DNA of 64,000 nucleotides from Rhodoferax sp. (GCA_003133245.1 PKWM01000034.1:107815-171814); one strand, 5' to 3'. Shown: positions 37,861 to 46,147, counted from the first letter of the stretch. Made by a program: numbers and translations. Notes: a model not told the origin generated them from the letters alone.

Positions 37861-38876
37861 GCGTGGCCCTGTCCAGGACCGTTTGCACCCTCTTCGACGA
37901 TCGGCTTGAGGAGGTACAGCGGTTTGGGGGACACCTGGAATTCCAGCGGCGCGCGCATCCAGCTCACCTCGCCGTCAAAAGCTACCTTCACCGTATGACC
38001 ACCCCATGCGAGCCGCGGCTTGACGAGCATGCGATGAAATTTGAAACTCTCCACTGTGTTTGCCTCGCCGAGAGTACCCATAGTCCCGCGCAGCAGCAGC
38101 CAGAGCATGGCAAGCGCTCCGATCGGGCGCAGCATCACCGCCGCAAGGCAACCCTCGTCGAGCGCAGCCGCCTCCGGCAGACCGACCTGCTCCAGCTGCA
38201 ACCGGTTGTTGCCGACAAACAGCGTCGGAGTCAGCACCTCGCGCGCGTTGGCACCGAGTTCGATGCGAAGCCGCAAATGGCGGTGTCGGCCTAGCATGGT
38301 GATCAAAGCGGACCCGAACGCAACAAACCGACTGCGGCCAAAACGCGCCTTATAGGCCTCGCGGTCCTGGAGCATTTCAGGGTAGAGCCCCAGGCTCGCA
38401 TTGACGAGAAACACCTGATCGTTGATCAAACCCACCTGTACCGGCACGGGCACAGCATGCAGCATGGCCTGCGCCGCCGCGGCGGCATCGGTCGGAATGC
38501 CGTGCGTCCTGGCAAAGTAGTTGAAGGTGCCTTGCGGCAGCACGCCCATGGCGCAGCCTTGCAGGTGCGCGGCCTGCGCCACCGAATTGATCGTGCCATC
38601 GCCGCCCACGGCAACAATGGCGGTACGCCGGGCGCAAGCCGTCGCAGCGGCTTGCTGAGCGGCCCTTGCAAGTTCGTCGGGGCGGGTGAACCGCAGCTCG
38701 CCGGTTCTCCCATTTGCCTTCAGCGTCTCTTCGATCATCTGGCGTGTCATATCAGGATCGTTGCGACCCGACGCAGCATTGATGATGAACAGCAACCGCG
38801 CCGTGGGATCAATTTCTGGAGCGTGCGACGATTCGGGTACTAAGCCTGGCAAAGAGACGGTGGGTGGAGTTGACAT
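37857..38876 (-). CDS. Diacylglycerol kinase-family lipid kinase
   Basis: 339 residues. RLLFIINAASGRND opens the DAGK catalytic domain, with the ATP loop VGGDGTINSVAQA and GVLPQGTFNYFAR (here Gln-Gly-Thr-Phe-Asn, matching the LGTxNdfA site). Likely phosphorylates diacylglycerol, a ceramide or a similar lipid. With a phosphoesterase and a PAP2 phosphatase in one operon it suggests membrane-lipid turnover or remodelling under stress. Confidence 0.91.
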   Translation of the reverse strand: MSTPPTVSLPGLVPESSHAPEIDPTARLLFIINAASGRNDPDMTRQMIEETLKANGRTGELRFTRPDELARAAQQAAATACARRTAIVAVGGDGTINSVAQAAHLQGCAMGVLPQGTFNYFARTHGIPTDAAAAAQAMLHAVPVPVQVGLINDQVFLVNASLGLYPEMLQDREAYKARFGRSRFVAFGSALITMLGRHRHLRLRIELGANAREVLTPTLFVGNNRLQLEQVGLPEAAALDEGCLAAVMLRPIGALAMLWLLLRGTMGTLGEANTVESFKFHRMLVKPRLAWGGHTVKVAFDGEVSWMRAPLEFQVSPKPLYLLKPIVEEGANGPGQGHA

Positions 38877-38926
38877 GGCGGTATGCCTGCCAGTTTACTA
38901 TCAGACTTGGTGACACAAGCGCTCGC

Positions 38927-38971
38927 CATGCCAAGGTTCGAACGGATTCTTCTCGCTCCCACTGGCGCGCG
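38927..38971 (-). pseudogene. Fragment of the catalase 3' end
   Basis: About 43 bases match, on the minus strand, the last codons of the catalase gene at 58005 (compare 58007-58050). Both encode RQWERE..VRTLA; the true gene then stops, whereas here the frame continues WRALVSPS. No other part of a catalase is adjacent. It is a short scrap copied or left behind by rearrangement. Confidence 0.75.
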
Positions 38972-39113
38972 GTCGAGGCGTAGCAGCAGCCAGCAACAGA
39001 GCCGCAAGATTTATGTCCATTTATGTTCGGTAGCGTACTGAGCTTCTCCGGGGGAAGATATCCAATGCTAGTGAATATTGGTATGCCTAGGGCGCGGCAG
39101 ATTTTTGTCGCCG

Positions 39114-39168
39114 GTCGCTATCAATGCTGCAACCACAATGGCATGAGGTGCCGAACGTAACGATGAAC
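39114..39168 (+). pseudogene. Fragment of the formaldehyde dehydrogenase gene, internal part
   Basis: The stretch matches the reverse complement of about 57130-57190 inside the formaldehyde dehydrogenase gene. Shared landmarks are CTATCAATGCTG and then CATGAGGTGCCGAAC, followed by ACGATGAACA. In frame it encodes HEVPN-TMN as in the parent. A single-base gap near 39141 separates the first and second halves. It runs directly into a haloperoxidase fragment. Confidence 0.75.
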
Positions 39169-39258
39169 AGATCTATGACAAGGACTAGCCGTACAGGACG
39201 ACCTGTGGCGTTCAGCCATGGCTGGCCTCTCAGTGCGGAAAGCTGGGGGGCTCAGATG
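39165..39258 (+). pseudogene. Fragment of the haloperoxidase-like hydrolase gene, 5' part
   Basis: This matches about 40540-40628 of the hydrolase gene downstream. The best-conserved block is [21 protein letters not shown], against [21 protein letters not shown] in the intact gene. The block is in frame with both the formaldehyde dehydrogenase scrap before it and the di-heme peroxidase after it, making a continuous 446-codon frame from 39124. Confidence 0.8.
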
Positions 39259-40464
39259 CTACCCAAAACCGTGCTGCCCGTGATTGCAATCGCGCTGTGC
39301 GTGCTATTTCTCCTCAGCGTATCGGCGTGCGGCGGGTCGACGAGCGACGTCGGCGTGCCGCTTGATCGACCAGCCAGCTTCACCGACAAACAGTGGCTCG
39401 GCAAGCAGTTGTTCTTCGACACCCATCTCTCAGAGCCGACCGGTCTCGCCTGCGCCGGGTGCCACGCGTCGCAAGTCGGATGGACTGGCCCCGACGCGAT
39501 GGTCAACCAGGGCGGCGCAGTCTACGAGGGCGCCGTGACGGGCCGTTTCGGCAATAGAAAACCTCCGACGAGCGCGTACGGTGGCGACAGCCCCGTCTTG
39601 CATCTCGACGCTACGAACGGCTGGACCGGCGGCCTGTTCTGGGACGGCCACGCCACCGGCCTGACGCTCGGGGATCCGCTGGCCGAGCAGGCTATGGGCC
39701 CATTTCTGAACCCGCTGGAACATAACAACGCGAGCGCCGGCGTGGTCGTGGACAAGGTGAAGCAATCGCAGTACGCGAACCTGTTCCTGGCGGTGTGGGG
39801 CACGCACGCCTTCGACGACACTGTGACAGCGTACCAGATGATCGGCCGCTCGATTGCCGACTACGAGCGCTCCGCAGAGGTGAGCCCGTTCAACTCGCGG
39901 TTCGACACGTACCTCGGGACCGGCAACGGGCTGACCGCGCAGGAGACGGTGGGGCTCTCGCTGTTCAACGGCAAGGCGAAGTGCGCCAGCTGCCACACCA
40001 GCACCGCCGATCCTGCCAGTGGCAAGGTGCTGTTCACCGACTTCACGTACCTCAACCTCGGTGTGCCCAAGAACCCGACGAACCCCTTCTACTCGGAGCT
40101 CGCGTTCAATCCTCTGGGCGCGTCGTGGGTTGACCTGGGTCTGGGCGGGTACCTCAAGAGCGCCGACTACGACGTGTCAGTCTACACACCGGAACTCGGC
40201 AAATTCAAGGTGCCGACACTGCGCAACGTCGACACGCGGCCGAGCGCCGGCTTTGTGAAGGCGTACGGTCACAACGGCTACTTCAAAAGCCTTGAGGAAA
40301 TCGTTCACTTCTACAACACCCGCGACCTACCCAGCGCCGGCTGGCCCGCACCCGAGTACGTGGCCAACATGACCAGCGAGGTAGGCAATCTCGGTTTGAC
40401 ACCAGCGGAGGAGGCGGCGATCGTCGCCTTCATGAAGACGCTGAGCGACACGAAAGCCCCATAG
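39256..40464 (+). CDS. Di-heme cytochrome c peroxidase (MauG/CcpA family), predicted lipoprotein
   Basis: 402 residues from ATG at 39256. Lipobox VSAC with Cys25 suggests a lipid anchor in the periplasm. Two c-type haem sites are present, CAGCH at 66-70 and CASCH at 243-247, and the spacing fits the bacterial peroxidase family that reduces hydrogen peroxide with electrons from cytochrome c. The frame is open back to 39124, but that extension is built of fragments of two other genes, so 39256 is the natural start; whether the longer form is also made is unknown. The last 50 bases recur as a fragment at 48537. Confidence 0.9.
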   Translation: MLPKTVLPVIAIALCVLFLLSVSACGGSTSDVGVPLDRPASFTDKQWLGKQLFFDTHLSEPTGLACAGCHASQVGWTGPDAMVNQGGAVYEGAVTGRFGNRKPPTSAYGGDSPVLHLDATNGWTGGLFWDGHATGLTLGDPLAEQAMGPFLNPLEHNNASAGVVVDKVKQSQYANLFLAVWGTHAFDDTVTAYQMIGRSIADYERSAEVSPFNSRFDTYLGTGNGLTAQETVGLSLFNGKAKCASCHTSTADPASGKVLFTDFTYLNLGVPKNPTNPFYSELAFNPLGASWVDLGLGGYLKSADYDVSVYTPELGKFKVPTLRNVDTRPSAGFVKAYGHNGYFKSLEEIVHFYNTRDLPSAGWPAPEYVANMTSEVGNLGLTPAEEAAIVAFMKTLSDTKAP

Positions 40465-40508
40465 GATCAGAGTTCGACGATCCCCGCCGATAAAAAAGGA
40501 GGTTCCCA

Positions 40509-41333
40509 GTGAGTACGATTACGACGAAAGACGGTACCCAGATCTATTACAAGAACTGGGGCGCAGGGCAGCCTGTGGTGTTCAGTCACGGCTGGCCCCT
40601 CAGTGCGGATAGCTGGGAGTCTCAGATGATGTTCCTGGCCTCCAACGGCTATCGCTGCATTGCCCATGACCGTCGCGGTCATGGCCGGTCGAGCCAGACC
40701 TGGGATGGCAACGACATGGACACCTATGCCGACGACCTCTCGGCGCTCATCGAAAAGCTCGATCTGAAAGGTATCATCCTCGTCGGCTTCTCCGCGGGCG
40801 GCGGCGAAGTTGCCCGTTATATCGGCCGTCACGGCACGAAACGGGTGGCCAAGGCCGCGCTGATCTCGGCCGTCCCACCGCTGATGCTAAAAACGGCGGC
40901 CAATCCCGGTGGTTTGCCGATTGAGAAGTTTGATGAGATCCGCCACGCTTGCCTCGCTGACCGCTCGCAGTTCTACAAGGATCTCGCCAGCGGCCCGTTC
41001 TTCGGCGCCAACCGGGCCGGCGCCAAGGTCTCGCAGGGCATGATCGACACGTTCTGGCACCAGGGAATAATGGCCGGTCACAAAAACACCTTCGACTGCA
41101 TCAAGGCATTCTCCGAAACTGATTTCACCGAAGACCTGAAGAAGTTCGACGTGCCGACGCTGATTATCCACGGCGACGATGACCAGATCGTGCCGATCGG
41201 CGCCTCGGCTTTGCGCTCATCGAAGCTGGTCAAGAACGCGACCCTGAAGATTTACGCGGGCGCGCCCCACGGTCTCCCGATCACGCACCCAGACCAGCTC
41301 AACGCCGACCTGCTGGCATTCCTTAAGACCTGA
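40509..41333 (+). CDS. Alpha/beta hydrolase, non-haem chloroperoxidase-like
   Basis: 274 residues starting at GTG 40509, preceded by AAGGAGG. Catalytic Ser in GFSAGGGE, Asp in [11 protein letters not shown], His in [10 protein letters not shown]; oxyanion region [12 protein letters not shown]. These cofactor-free perhydrolases make peracids from acetate and hydrogen peroxide and are often annotated as chloroperoxidases. Directly after the di-heme peroxidase gene, 44 bases apart, so probably co-transcribed. Confidence 0.93.
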   Translation: MSTITTKDGTQIYYKNWGAGQPVVFSHGWPLSADSWESQMMFLASNGYRCIAHDRRGHGRSSQTWDGNDMDTYADDLSALIEKLDLKGIILVGFSAGGGEVARYIGRHGTKRVAKAALISAVPPLMLKTAANPGGLPIEKFDEIRHACLADRSQFYKDLASGPFFGANRAGAKVSQGMIDTFWHQGIMAGHKNTFDCIKAFSETDFTEDLKKFDVPTLIIHGDDDQIVPIGASALRSSKLVKNATLKIYAGAPHGLPITHPDQLNADLLAFLKT

Positions 41334-41360
41334 GGTCGCTTTGAACCAAGGAGAAAACAT

Positions 41361-41477
41361 ATGAAAGGTTTTGTGAAAGACATCGAGGGTCTTGCCGTCA
41401 AGAATGACGAGTTTCGCCGGGTGCTTTACACGGCAAAATACTGTCAGTTAGGCACCCGCATCGTGCGCCGCCGATGA
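41361..41477 (+). pseudogene. Truncated copy of the cupin gene (N-terminal 30 codons)
   Basis: From ATG 41361, with AAGGAG upstream, the first 30 codons encode MKGFVKDIEGLAVKND and LYTAKYCQL, close to the intact cupin at 45284 (MKGFVQDIEGLAVKND, LYTAKHCQL). Homology ends sharply after CQL at about 41450; eight unrelated codons follow to TGA at 41475-41477. The ribosome site is also conserved, so a short peptide might still be made. Confidence 0.85.
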
Positions 41478-41582
41478 CGCGGATAAAGTGGGTTCCTTTG
41501 TTAAATTCGGTTTGCCGCGCACTGCCATGGACTCAATCCTTAAAAACAAATTTCACAACAGCACTCATCCTTAACCGTTGGA

Positions 41583-42782
41583 TTACGGCGATTTGGCATC
41601 TGGGAGCAAGCGGGCCGCCTCGCGCGCGGCCACAATGCCTTCGTCGGTCGGAACCACCCACACTTGCACGCGACTGTGGGGAGCGTGAATGGCTACTGCC
41701 TCGCCCGCGCTGGCCTGTAGGTTCAAGGCCGGATCCATCGCAACGCCCAGCCAGGCCAGCCGCTCACAGACCTCGGCGCGCAGCACCGCATCGTGCTCGC
41801 CAATGCCACCGCTGAAAGCCAGCACGTCCAGGCCATCCAAACAAGCCACCAGGGCTCCCGCTTCGCGCACCACGCGGTAGGTGAACAAATCAATCGCCGC
41901 CTTGGCTGCTGCGCTGCCGTCAGCGCGCAAACGGCGCATGTCAGCGCTGATGCCGGAGACGCCGAGCAAGCCGCTTTGCTTGTAGAGCAGCGTCTCCAGG
42001 CGGTCGTGATCCCAGCCTTGCTCCATTAGGTAGAGCAGCACCCCGGCGTCGAGTGAACCCGTGCGGGTGCCCATCATCAAGCCATCGAGCGTTGAAAAAC
42101 CCATGCTGGTGGAACGGCTGCGCCCCTCTCGCGCCGCGCACAGGCTGGCCCCGTTGCCCAGGTGCGCCATCAATACCCGGCCATTGGCCTGGCCGCTGCG
42201 TTGTTGTAGCACGCCCATGATGTACTGGTAGGAGAGCCCGTGAAAGCCATAGCGGCGCACACCTTGATTTGTCAGCGTCTGCGGCAGCGCAAAGGTGTAA
42301 TCGACCGCAGGCAAGCTGGCATGAAACGCAGTGTCAAAGCAGGCCACTTGGGGAAGCTCCGCAAAAGCTGATCTAAAGGCCCGCACCCCGGCCAGGTTAT
42401 GTGGCTGGTGCAGCGGTGCCAGTGAGTTGAGTTGTGTTAGTTGCGCCAACACTTCATCGGTGATGATGACACTGGCGCGAAAGTTCTGGCCACCATGCAC
42501 GACCCGGTGTGCGATGGCCTGAAGGGCAGGCACGCCGGTCAGTGTGGCGAGCAGATCGCGCAGGCTCAGCAGGGCCTGGGCAAAAGGCTTGACACCGACG
42601 CTGCTGACCAGCGGGCGCTGCTGCGTCTGGTGGGCATAAGTCCAGCCCAGCGTGGGCACGCCACCCGGCTCCAGGCCCTGAATGCAGCCCGTCAGCAAGC
42701 AAGGCTGCACGTGCCCGCCTTGCCGTGGATGAATCGAAAACTTGAGCGTTGAAGAGCCTGCGTTGACGGCTAGTATGGCCAT
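41583..42782 (-). CDS. ackA: Acetate kinase
   Basis: 399 residues from ATG at 42780-42782 (MAILAVNAGSSTLKFSI); the frame back to 42827 overlaps the upstream gene. Family motifs: NAGSSTLKF, AHRVVHGG, FDTAFHASLP, RYGFHGLSYQYI, HLGNGASLCA, GTRTGSLDAG and FSGGIGEHDAVLR. Interconverts acetyl phosphate and acetate with ADP/ATP. Ten bases downstream of a phosphotransacetylase-like gene, forming a complete acetyl-CoA to acetate route. Confidence 0.95.
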   Translation of the reverse strand: MAILAVNAGSSTLKFSIHPRQGGHVQPCLLTGCIQGLEPGGVPTLGWTYAHQTQQRPLVSSVGVKPFAQALLSLRDLLATLTGVPALQAIAHRVVHGGQNFRASVIITDEVLAQLTQLNSLAPLHQPHNLAGVRAFRSAFAELPQVACFDTAFHASLPAVDYTFALPQTLTNQGVRRYGFHGLSYQYIMGVLQQRSGQANGRVLMAHLGNGASLCAAREGRSRSTSMGFSTLDGLMMGTRTGSLDAGVLLYLMEQGWDHDRLETLLYKQSGLLGVSGISADMRRLRADGSAAAKAAIDLFTYRVVREAGALVACLDGLDVLAFSGGIGEHDAVLRAEVCERLAWLGVAMDPALNLQASAGEAVAIHAPHSRVQVWVVPTDEGIVAAREAARLLPDAKSP

Positions 42783-42792
42783 ACAGCGATCC

Positions 42793-44214
42793 TTACCAGA
42801 CCTGGCGCGGATGGCCGCGGCGGGCATTGTGCGCGGCCAGTTGGGCCAGCAGCGCCGAAGCGACCCGGTTCATCGGGCCATCGGCCCGGCTGGTCAATGC
42901 AATCGGAATCCGCGCGCCGAGCACCAGTCCCGAGCCACTGGCACCGGCCAGGTATTCGAGCTGCTTGGCCAGCATATTGCCTGATTCCATATCCGGCACC
43001 GCCAGGATGTCGGCGTCGCCCGCCACGCTGGAGGCAATATGTTTAATCTCGGCCGCGTGGGCTGAAATGGCGTTGTCAAATGCCAGGGGGCCGTCAAGAA
43101 TGCCGCCCGTGATCTGGCCTCGATCAGCCATCTTGCACAAAGCCGCCGCATCGAGTGTGGACGGGATGTTGGCGTTGACCGTTTCCACGGCTGAAAGAAT
43201 AGCCACTTTGGGAGTCGCCACGCCCATGATGCGGGCAAAGTCGATGGCATTTTGAATAATGTCTATTTTTTCTGGCAGAGTTGGGCGAATATTGAGCGCC
43301 GCGTCGGTGATCAACAGCGGCTTGGGGTAGAGCGGTATGTCAAAGCGAAACACATGCGATATGCGCCGCCCGGTGCGTAGCTGCGGCCGGGTCAGCACGG
43401 CGTGGATCAACTCATCCGTGTGCAGGCTACCTTTCATCAGGATCTCGACGTCGCCACTGACGGCCAATTCCGCCGCCTTCTCGGCCGCGGCATGGCTGTG
43501 TTCCGCTGAAATGATTTCAGCGCCCATCAGGTCGATACCAAACTCCTCGGCCACACGGCGGATGCGGGTCTCAGGGCCGACCAACACCGGCACGATCAAA
43601 CCAAAGCGCGCCGCGTCCATGGCACCGCTGAGCGAGCCATCATCACACGGATGCACCACGGCACAGCGCACTGCCGCCATGCCTTTGGTCAAGTTCAATA
43701 AATCGTTAAAACGCGCTTGCGGGTCAAATAACTGGATTTGTGGCGCAGTCACGCGCGGTAGGTGCATTTTTTTTGTCGGGGCGAGTACCCGGGCGGTCCC
43801 GTACAGCACCCGCTCACCTTTTTGGTTGACTACATGGCAGTCGAGCTCAACACTCTTTTTTGCCTCGTTCTTGCTTTGCACCGTTACGCTCACGGTAAGC
43901 GTGTCACCGACATGTAGAGGCTTGCTGAAATGCAGAATCTGCTCCTGGTAAATGGTGCCAGGGCCGGGAAACTGGGTACCCAGCAGCGCCGAAATCAGGG
44001 CGCCGCCCCACATGCCATGGGCAATCGCGCCGTGGTACAAAGTGCCATTGGCGTAGTGGTTGTCCAGGTGTGCCGGGTTGGTGTCGCCCGAAACGGCGGC
44101 AAAGGCCTGGATGTCGGCCAGCGTCAGCGTGCGCAGTAGACGAGCACTCTGACCGAGTGTAATTTCATCAAAAGTTACGTTTTCAATCAGTTCCGTACTC
44201 AGGCGCGTGTTCAT
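42793..44214 (-). CDS. MaoC-like hydratase fused to phosphate acetyl/butyryltransferase
   Basis: 473 residues from ATG at 44212-44214. N-terminal MaoC dehydratase domain (FDEITLGQSARLLRTLTLADIQAFAAVSGD shortened as DIQAFAAVSGDTNPAH, then HGMWGGALIS). From about residue 165 comes a phosphate acetyl/butyryltransferase domain (VHPCDDGSLSGAMDAA, LVGPETRIRRVA, GILDGPLAFDNAIS, GDADILAVPDMESGNML). The fused form occurs in several proteobacteria beside acetate kinase. It would make acyl phosphate from acyl-CoA; chain preference is unknown. Confidence 0.9.
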   Translation of the reverse strand: MNTRLSTELIENVTFDEITLGQSARLLRTLTLADIQAFAAVSGDTNPAHLDNHYANGTLYHGAIAHGMWGGALISALLGTQFPGPGTIYQEQILHFSKPLHVGDTLTVSVTVQSKNEAKKSVELDCHVVNQKGERVLYGTARVLAPTKKMHLPRVTAPQIQLFDPQARFNDLLNLTKGMAAVRCAVVHPCDDGSLSGAMDAARFGLIVPVLVGPETRIRRVAEEFGIDLMGAEIISAEHSHAAAEKAAELAVSGDVEILMKGSLHTDELIHAVLTRPQLRTGRRISHVFRFDIPLYPKPLLITDAALNIRPTLPEKIDIIQNAIDFARIMGVATPKVAILSAVETVNANIPSTLDAAALCKMADRGQITGGILDGPLAFDNAISAHAAEIKHIASSVAGDADILAVPDMESGNMLAKQLEYLAGASGSGLVLGARIPIALTSRADGPMNRVASALLAQLAAHNARRGHPRQVW

Positions 44215-44662
44215 GCTAATTCTTTTGGTGGTGAAAAATGCAAAAAAATCAAACCACTTCACCGCAGCAGATCAATCGGCATATGCCAAAGTCAGGGGCC
44301 CAGGTGACAAGCTCAGCGTCGCCTTGGCCGGTTGCAAGTGAATTGCTTGATCGAGTAAGGGGCGGCCTGCTGCCGTTCTCTTTGGTTGCGTTGATGCAGG
44401 CGTACGAATTCTACAGGGTAAACCCTGATTCAGACGAGCCACAGCCTCTTTGCCCGGCCCTTGTGATCCTCAATCACATCCACCAAGTTGGCACCGAGTT
44501 TATGGGTCCGGTTTGCAAGGTCTGTTCGCTACCGCACAGACCCTTGGCATGGCCCTGCGTAACGTAGGGTCCAGTACGGATTGCACGCGGCCGTTTGGTT
44601 CATGTTCAAGAGTGAGACGAAAGCCTCATATTTTCAATTGACGACACTCACATAGGATTCTT
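44215..44662 (+). other. Intergenic stretch without a recognisable gene
   Basis: About 450 bases between two divergent genes. A 109-codon frame (44238-44567) is open on the plus strand, but it has no visible ribosome site, starts within bases of the neighbour's start and resembles nothing I know. Promoters for both neighbours must lie here. The last 11 bases are part of a 16-base match to the leader of the lipoprotein gene at 34832. Confidence 0.5.
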
Positions 44663-45214
44663 ATGAAGACATCTTTCAACCTCAAGGCTTCACTCATTGT
44701 TGCCGCACTTTTGTCATTTTCGGTGGCACAGGCAGCAACCATCAGCAAGGCTGAGTACAAGGCCGACAAGACCCGCATCAGCGCCGATTACAAAGCCGAC
44801 AAGGCGGCCTGCGCTGCCTTGGCCGCCAACGCCAAGGACGTCTGCGTCCAAGAGGCCAAAGCCAAGGAAAAGGTCGCACGCGCCGAGCTGAAGTACAGCT
44901 ACAGCGGCAAAGCCGCCGACCAGACCAAGGTGCTAATGGCCAAAGCCAGGTCAGCCTATGCAGTGGCCAAGGAAAAGTGCGACGACCAGGCCGGTAACGC
45001 CAAGGACGTGTGCGTCAAGGAAGCCAAGGCGGTTGAAGTGAAGGCCCTGGCAGATGCCAAGCTGGGTAAAAAGATCGGCGAAGCCAAGAAGGAAGCTTCT
45101 GACGACAAGACGGATGCCAACTACAAGGTTGCCGTGGAGAAATGTGACGCACTGGCGGGCGACGTCAAGACCAGTTGCGTGACAGCTGCCAAAGCGAAGT
45201 TCGGCAAGAACTGA
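44663..45214 (+). CDS. Secreted Lys/Ala-rich repeat protein with three Cys-x10-Cys units
   Basis: 183 residues. A clear signal peptide (cleavage near AQA-ATI) exports it to the periplasm. The mature protein is Ala/Lys-rich and built of three repeats, each with two cysteines ten residues apart: Cys50/61, Cys106/117 and Cys161/172. The unit core is C-x6-(N/D)-(A/V)-K-x2-C-V-x2-AKA. Six cysteines in three matched pairs suggest disulfide staples on helices or metal binding. Similar proteins occur in other betaproteobacteria as hypotheticals; no function is established. Confidence 0.82.
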   Translation: MKTSFNLKASLIVAALLSFSVAQAATISKAEYKADKTRISADYKADKAACAALAANAKDVCVQEAKAKEKVARAELKYSYSGKAADQTKVLMAKARSAYAVAKEKCDDQAGNAKDVCVKEAKAVEVKALADAKLGKKIGEAKKEASDDKTDANYKVAVEKCDALAGDVKTSCVTAAKAKFGKN

Positions 45215-45283
45215 TCCCAGCTAGTCGTCAAAAACGGGCAGCCCTACCGGGCGGCCATGGCCTGTCACAAATAAGGAGTCAGT

Positions 45284-45676
45284 ATGAAAGGTTTTGTGCA
45301 AGACATTGAGGGCCTCGCGGTCAAGAATGACAAGTTTCGCCAAGTGCTGTACACGGCAAAGCACTGCCAGCTTGTTCTGATGGCGTTAAAGCCCAAGGAG
45401 GACATCGGAGCGGAAGTCCATAAGCTCGATCAGTTCTTTCGCGTGGAGCAGGGCAGTGGCGAGGCAGTTCTGGACGGCGTTCACACTGCGATCCGAGAGG
45501 GCTTCGCGGTCGTCGTTCCGGCAGGGACGACGCATAACATCATCAACACCGGCACCGTGCCCATGAAGCTTTATACGCTGTACGCACCGCCGAATCATCG
45601 GGATGGTGTGGTTCACCTGACCCGCTCCGACGCGCAGGCTGACAAGGAACATTTCGACGGCAAAACGACAGAATAG
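45284..45676 (+). CDS. Cupin-domain protein
   Basis: 130 residues, AAGGAG upstream. Single-domain cupin with the two motifs: EVHKLDQFFRVEQGSGEAVLDG and VPAGTTHNIINTGTVPMKLYTLYAPP. The first motif keeps one His and Glu/Gln rather than the usual HxH. Possible sugar isomerase, dioxygenase or binding role; unknown. A truncated relative of its first 30 codons sits at 41361. Confidence 0.88.
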   Translation: MKGFVQDIEGLAVKNDKFRQVLYTAKHCQLVLMALKPKEDIGAEVHKLDQFFRVEQGSGEAVLDGVHTAIREGFAVVVPAGTTHNIINTGTVPMKLYTLYAPPNHRDGVVHLTRSDAQADKEHFDGKTTE

Positions 45677-45701
45677 AAAGTTATAAGAAAGGAGAAATAA
45701 C

Positions 45702-45893
45702 ATGCCACTCAAAAAAGGATCCAGCCAGTCCGTCGTCAGCAGCAATATCAAGACACTGGTGGATGACTGGAAAAAGGAGGGGTCGATCGGCACCAGCCAT
45801 CCGCCGACAAAGAAAAAAGCGATCAAGCAGGCCGTTGCCATCGCATTGGCCACGGCTGGCAAAAGCCGCAATAATTTGAAGCGGCCGTCTTAG
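45702..45893 (+). CDS. Small basic protein (DUF6496-like)
   Basis: 63 residues, GGAG upstream. Lys-rich with the block KKKAIKQAVAIALATAGKSR, which is found in small proteins of stress-gene clusters in many proteobacteria. Possibly nucleic-acid binding because of charge. Its last base is shared with the start codon of the next, broken gene. Confidence 0.72.
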   Translation: MPLKKGSSQSVVSSNIKTLVDDWKKEGSIGTSHPPTKKKAIKQAVAIALATAGKSRNNLKRPS

Positions 45894-46147
45894 TGATATT
45901 TCGCCAGCTGTTTGAGCCGCTATCGAGCACCTACACCTATCTGCTCGGGTGCGAGGAAACTGATCTGTTCGAGCCCGATTGGGCCTGGGCCCTGTACTTG
46001 GAAAAAGGCACGACCGGCGTCGGACAAAAGCAGTTTGCATTGTTTTCCGCATGGGCCGTGGCAACTTACGATTGCCTTTTCGAGGGGTTGGGCGAGGTTA
46101 GTCATAGTGCAGGTAACCGTTCCGAGGTGCTTGCTCTGCCCGTTTAG
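45893..46147 (+). pseudogene. Truncated MBL-fold hydrolase (persulfide dioxygenase-like) start
   Basis: From GTG 45893 the first 20 or so codons (MIFRQLFEPLSSTYTYLLGCEET) match the beginning of ETHE1/Blh-type sulfur dioxygenases. The following residues have no metal-binding HxHxDH motif and no similarity I recognise, and the frame ends after 84 codons. Read as a gene fragment whose 3' part was replaced by unrelated DNA. Confidence 0.65.

Noticed and set aside
39124..39255. Treating 39124 as the true start of the di-heme peroxidase
   Set aside because: The added 44 residues are fragments of two other genes and would hide the lipoprotein signal at 39256. The longer form is reported as a finding instead.
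44238..44567. 109-codon frame in the gap upstream of the cysteine-repeat protein gene
   Set aside because: No ribosome site, no recognisable domain, and it begins 24 bases from the divergent gene's start. Kept only as a comment on the gap.
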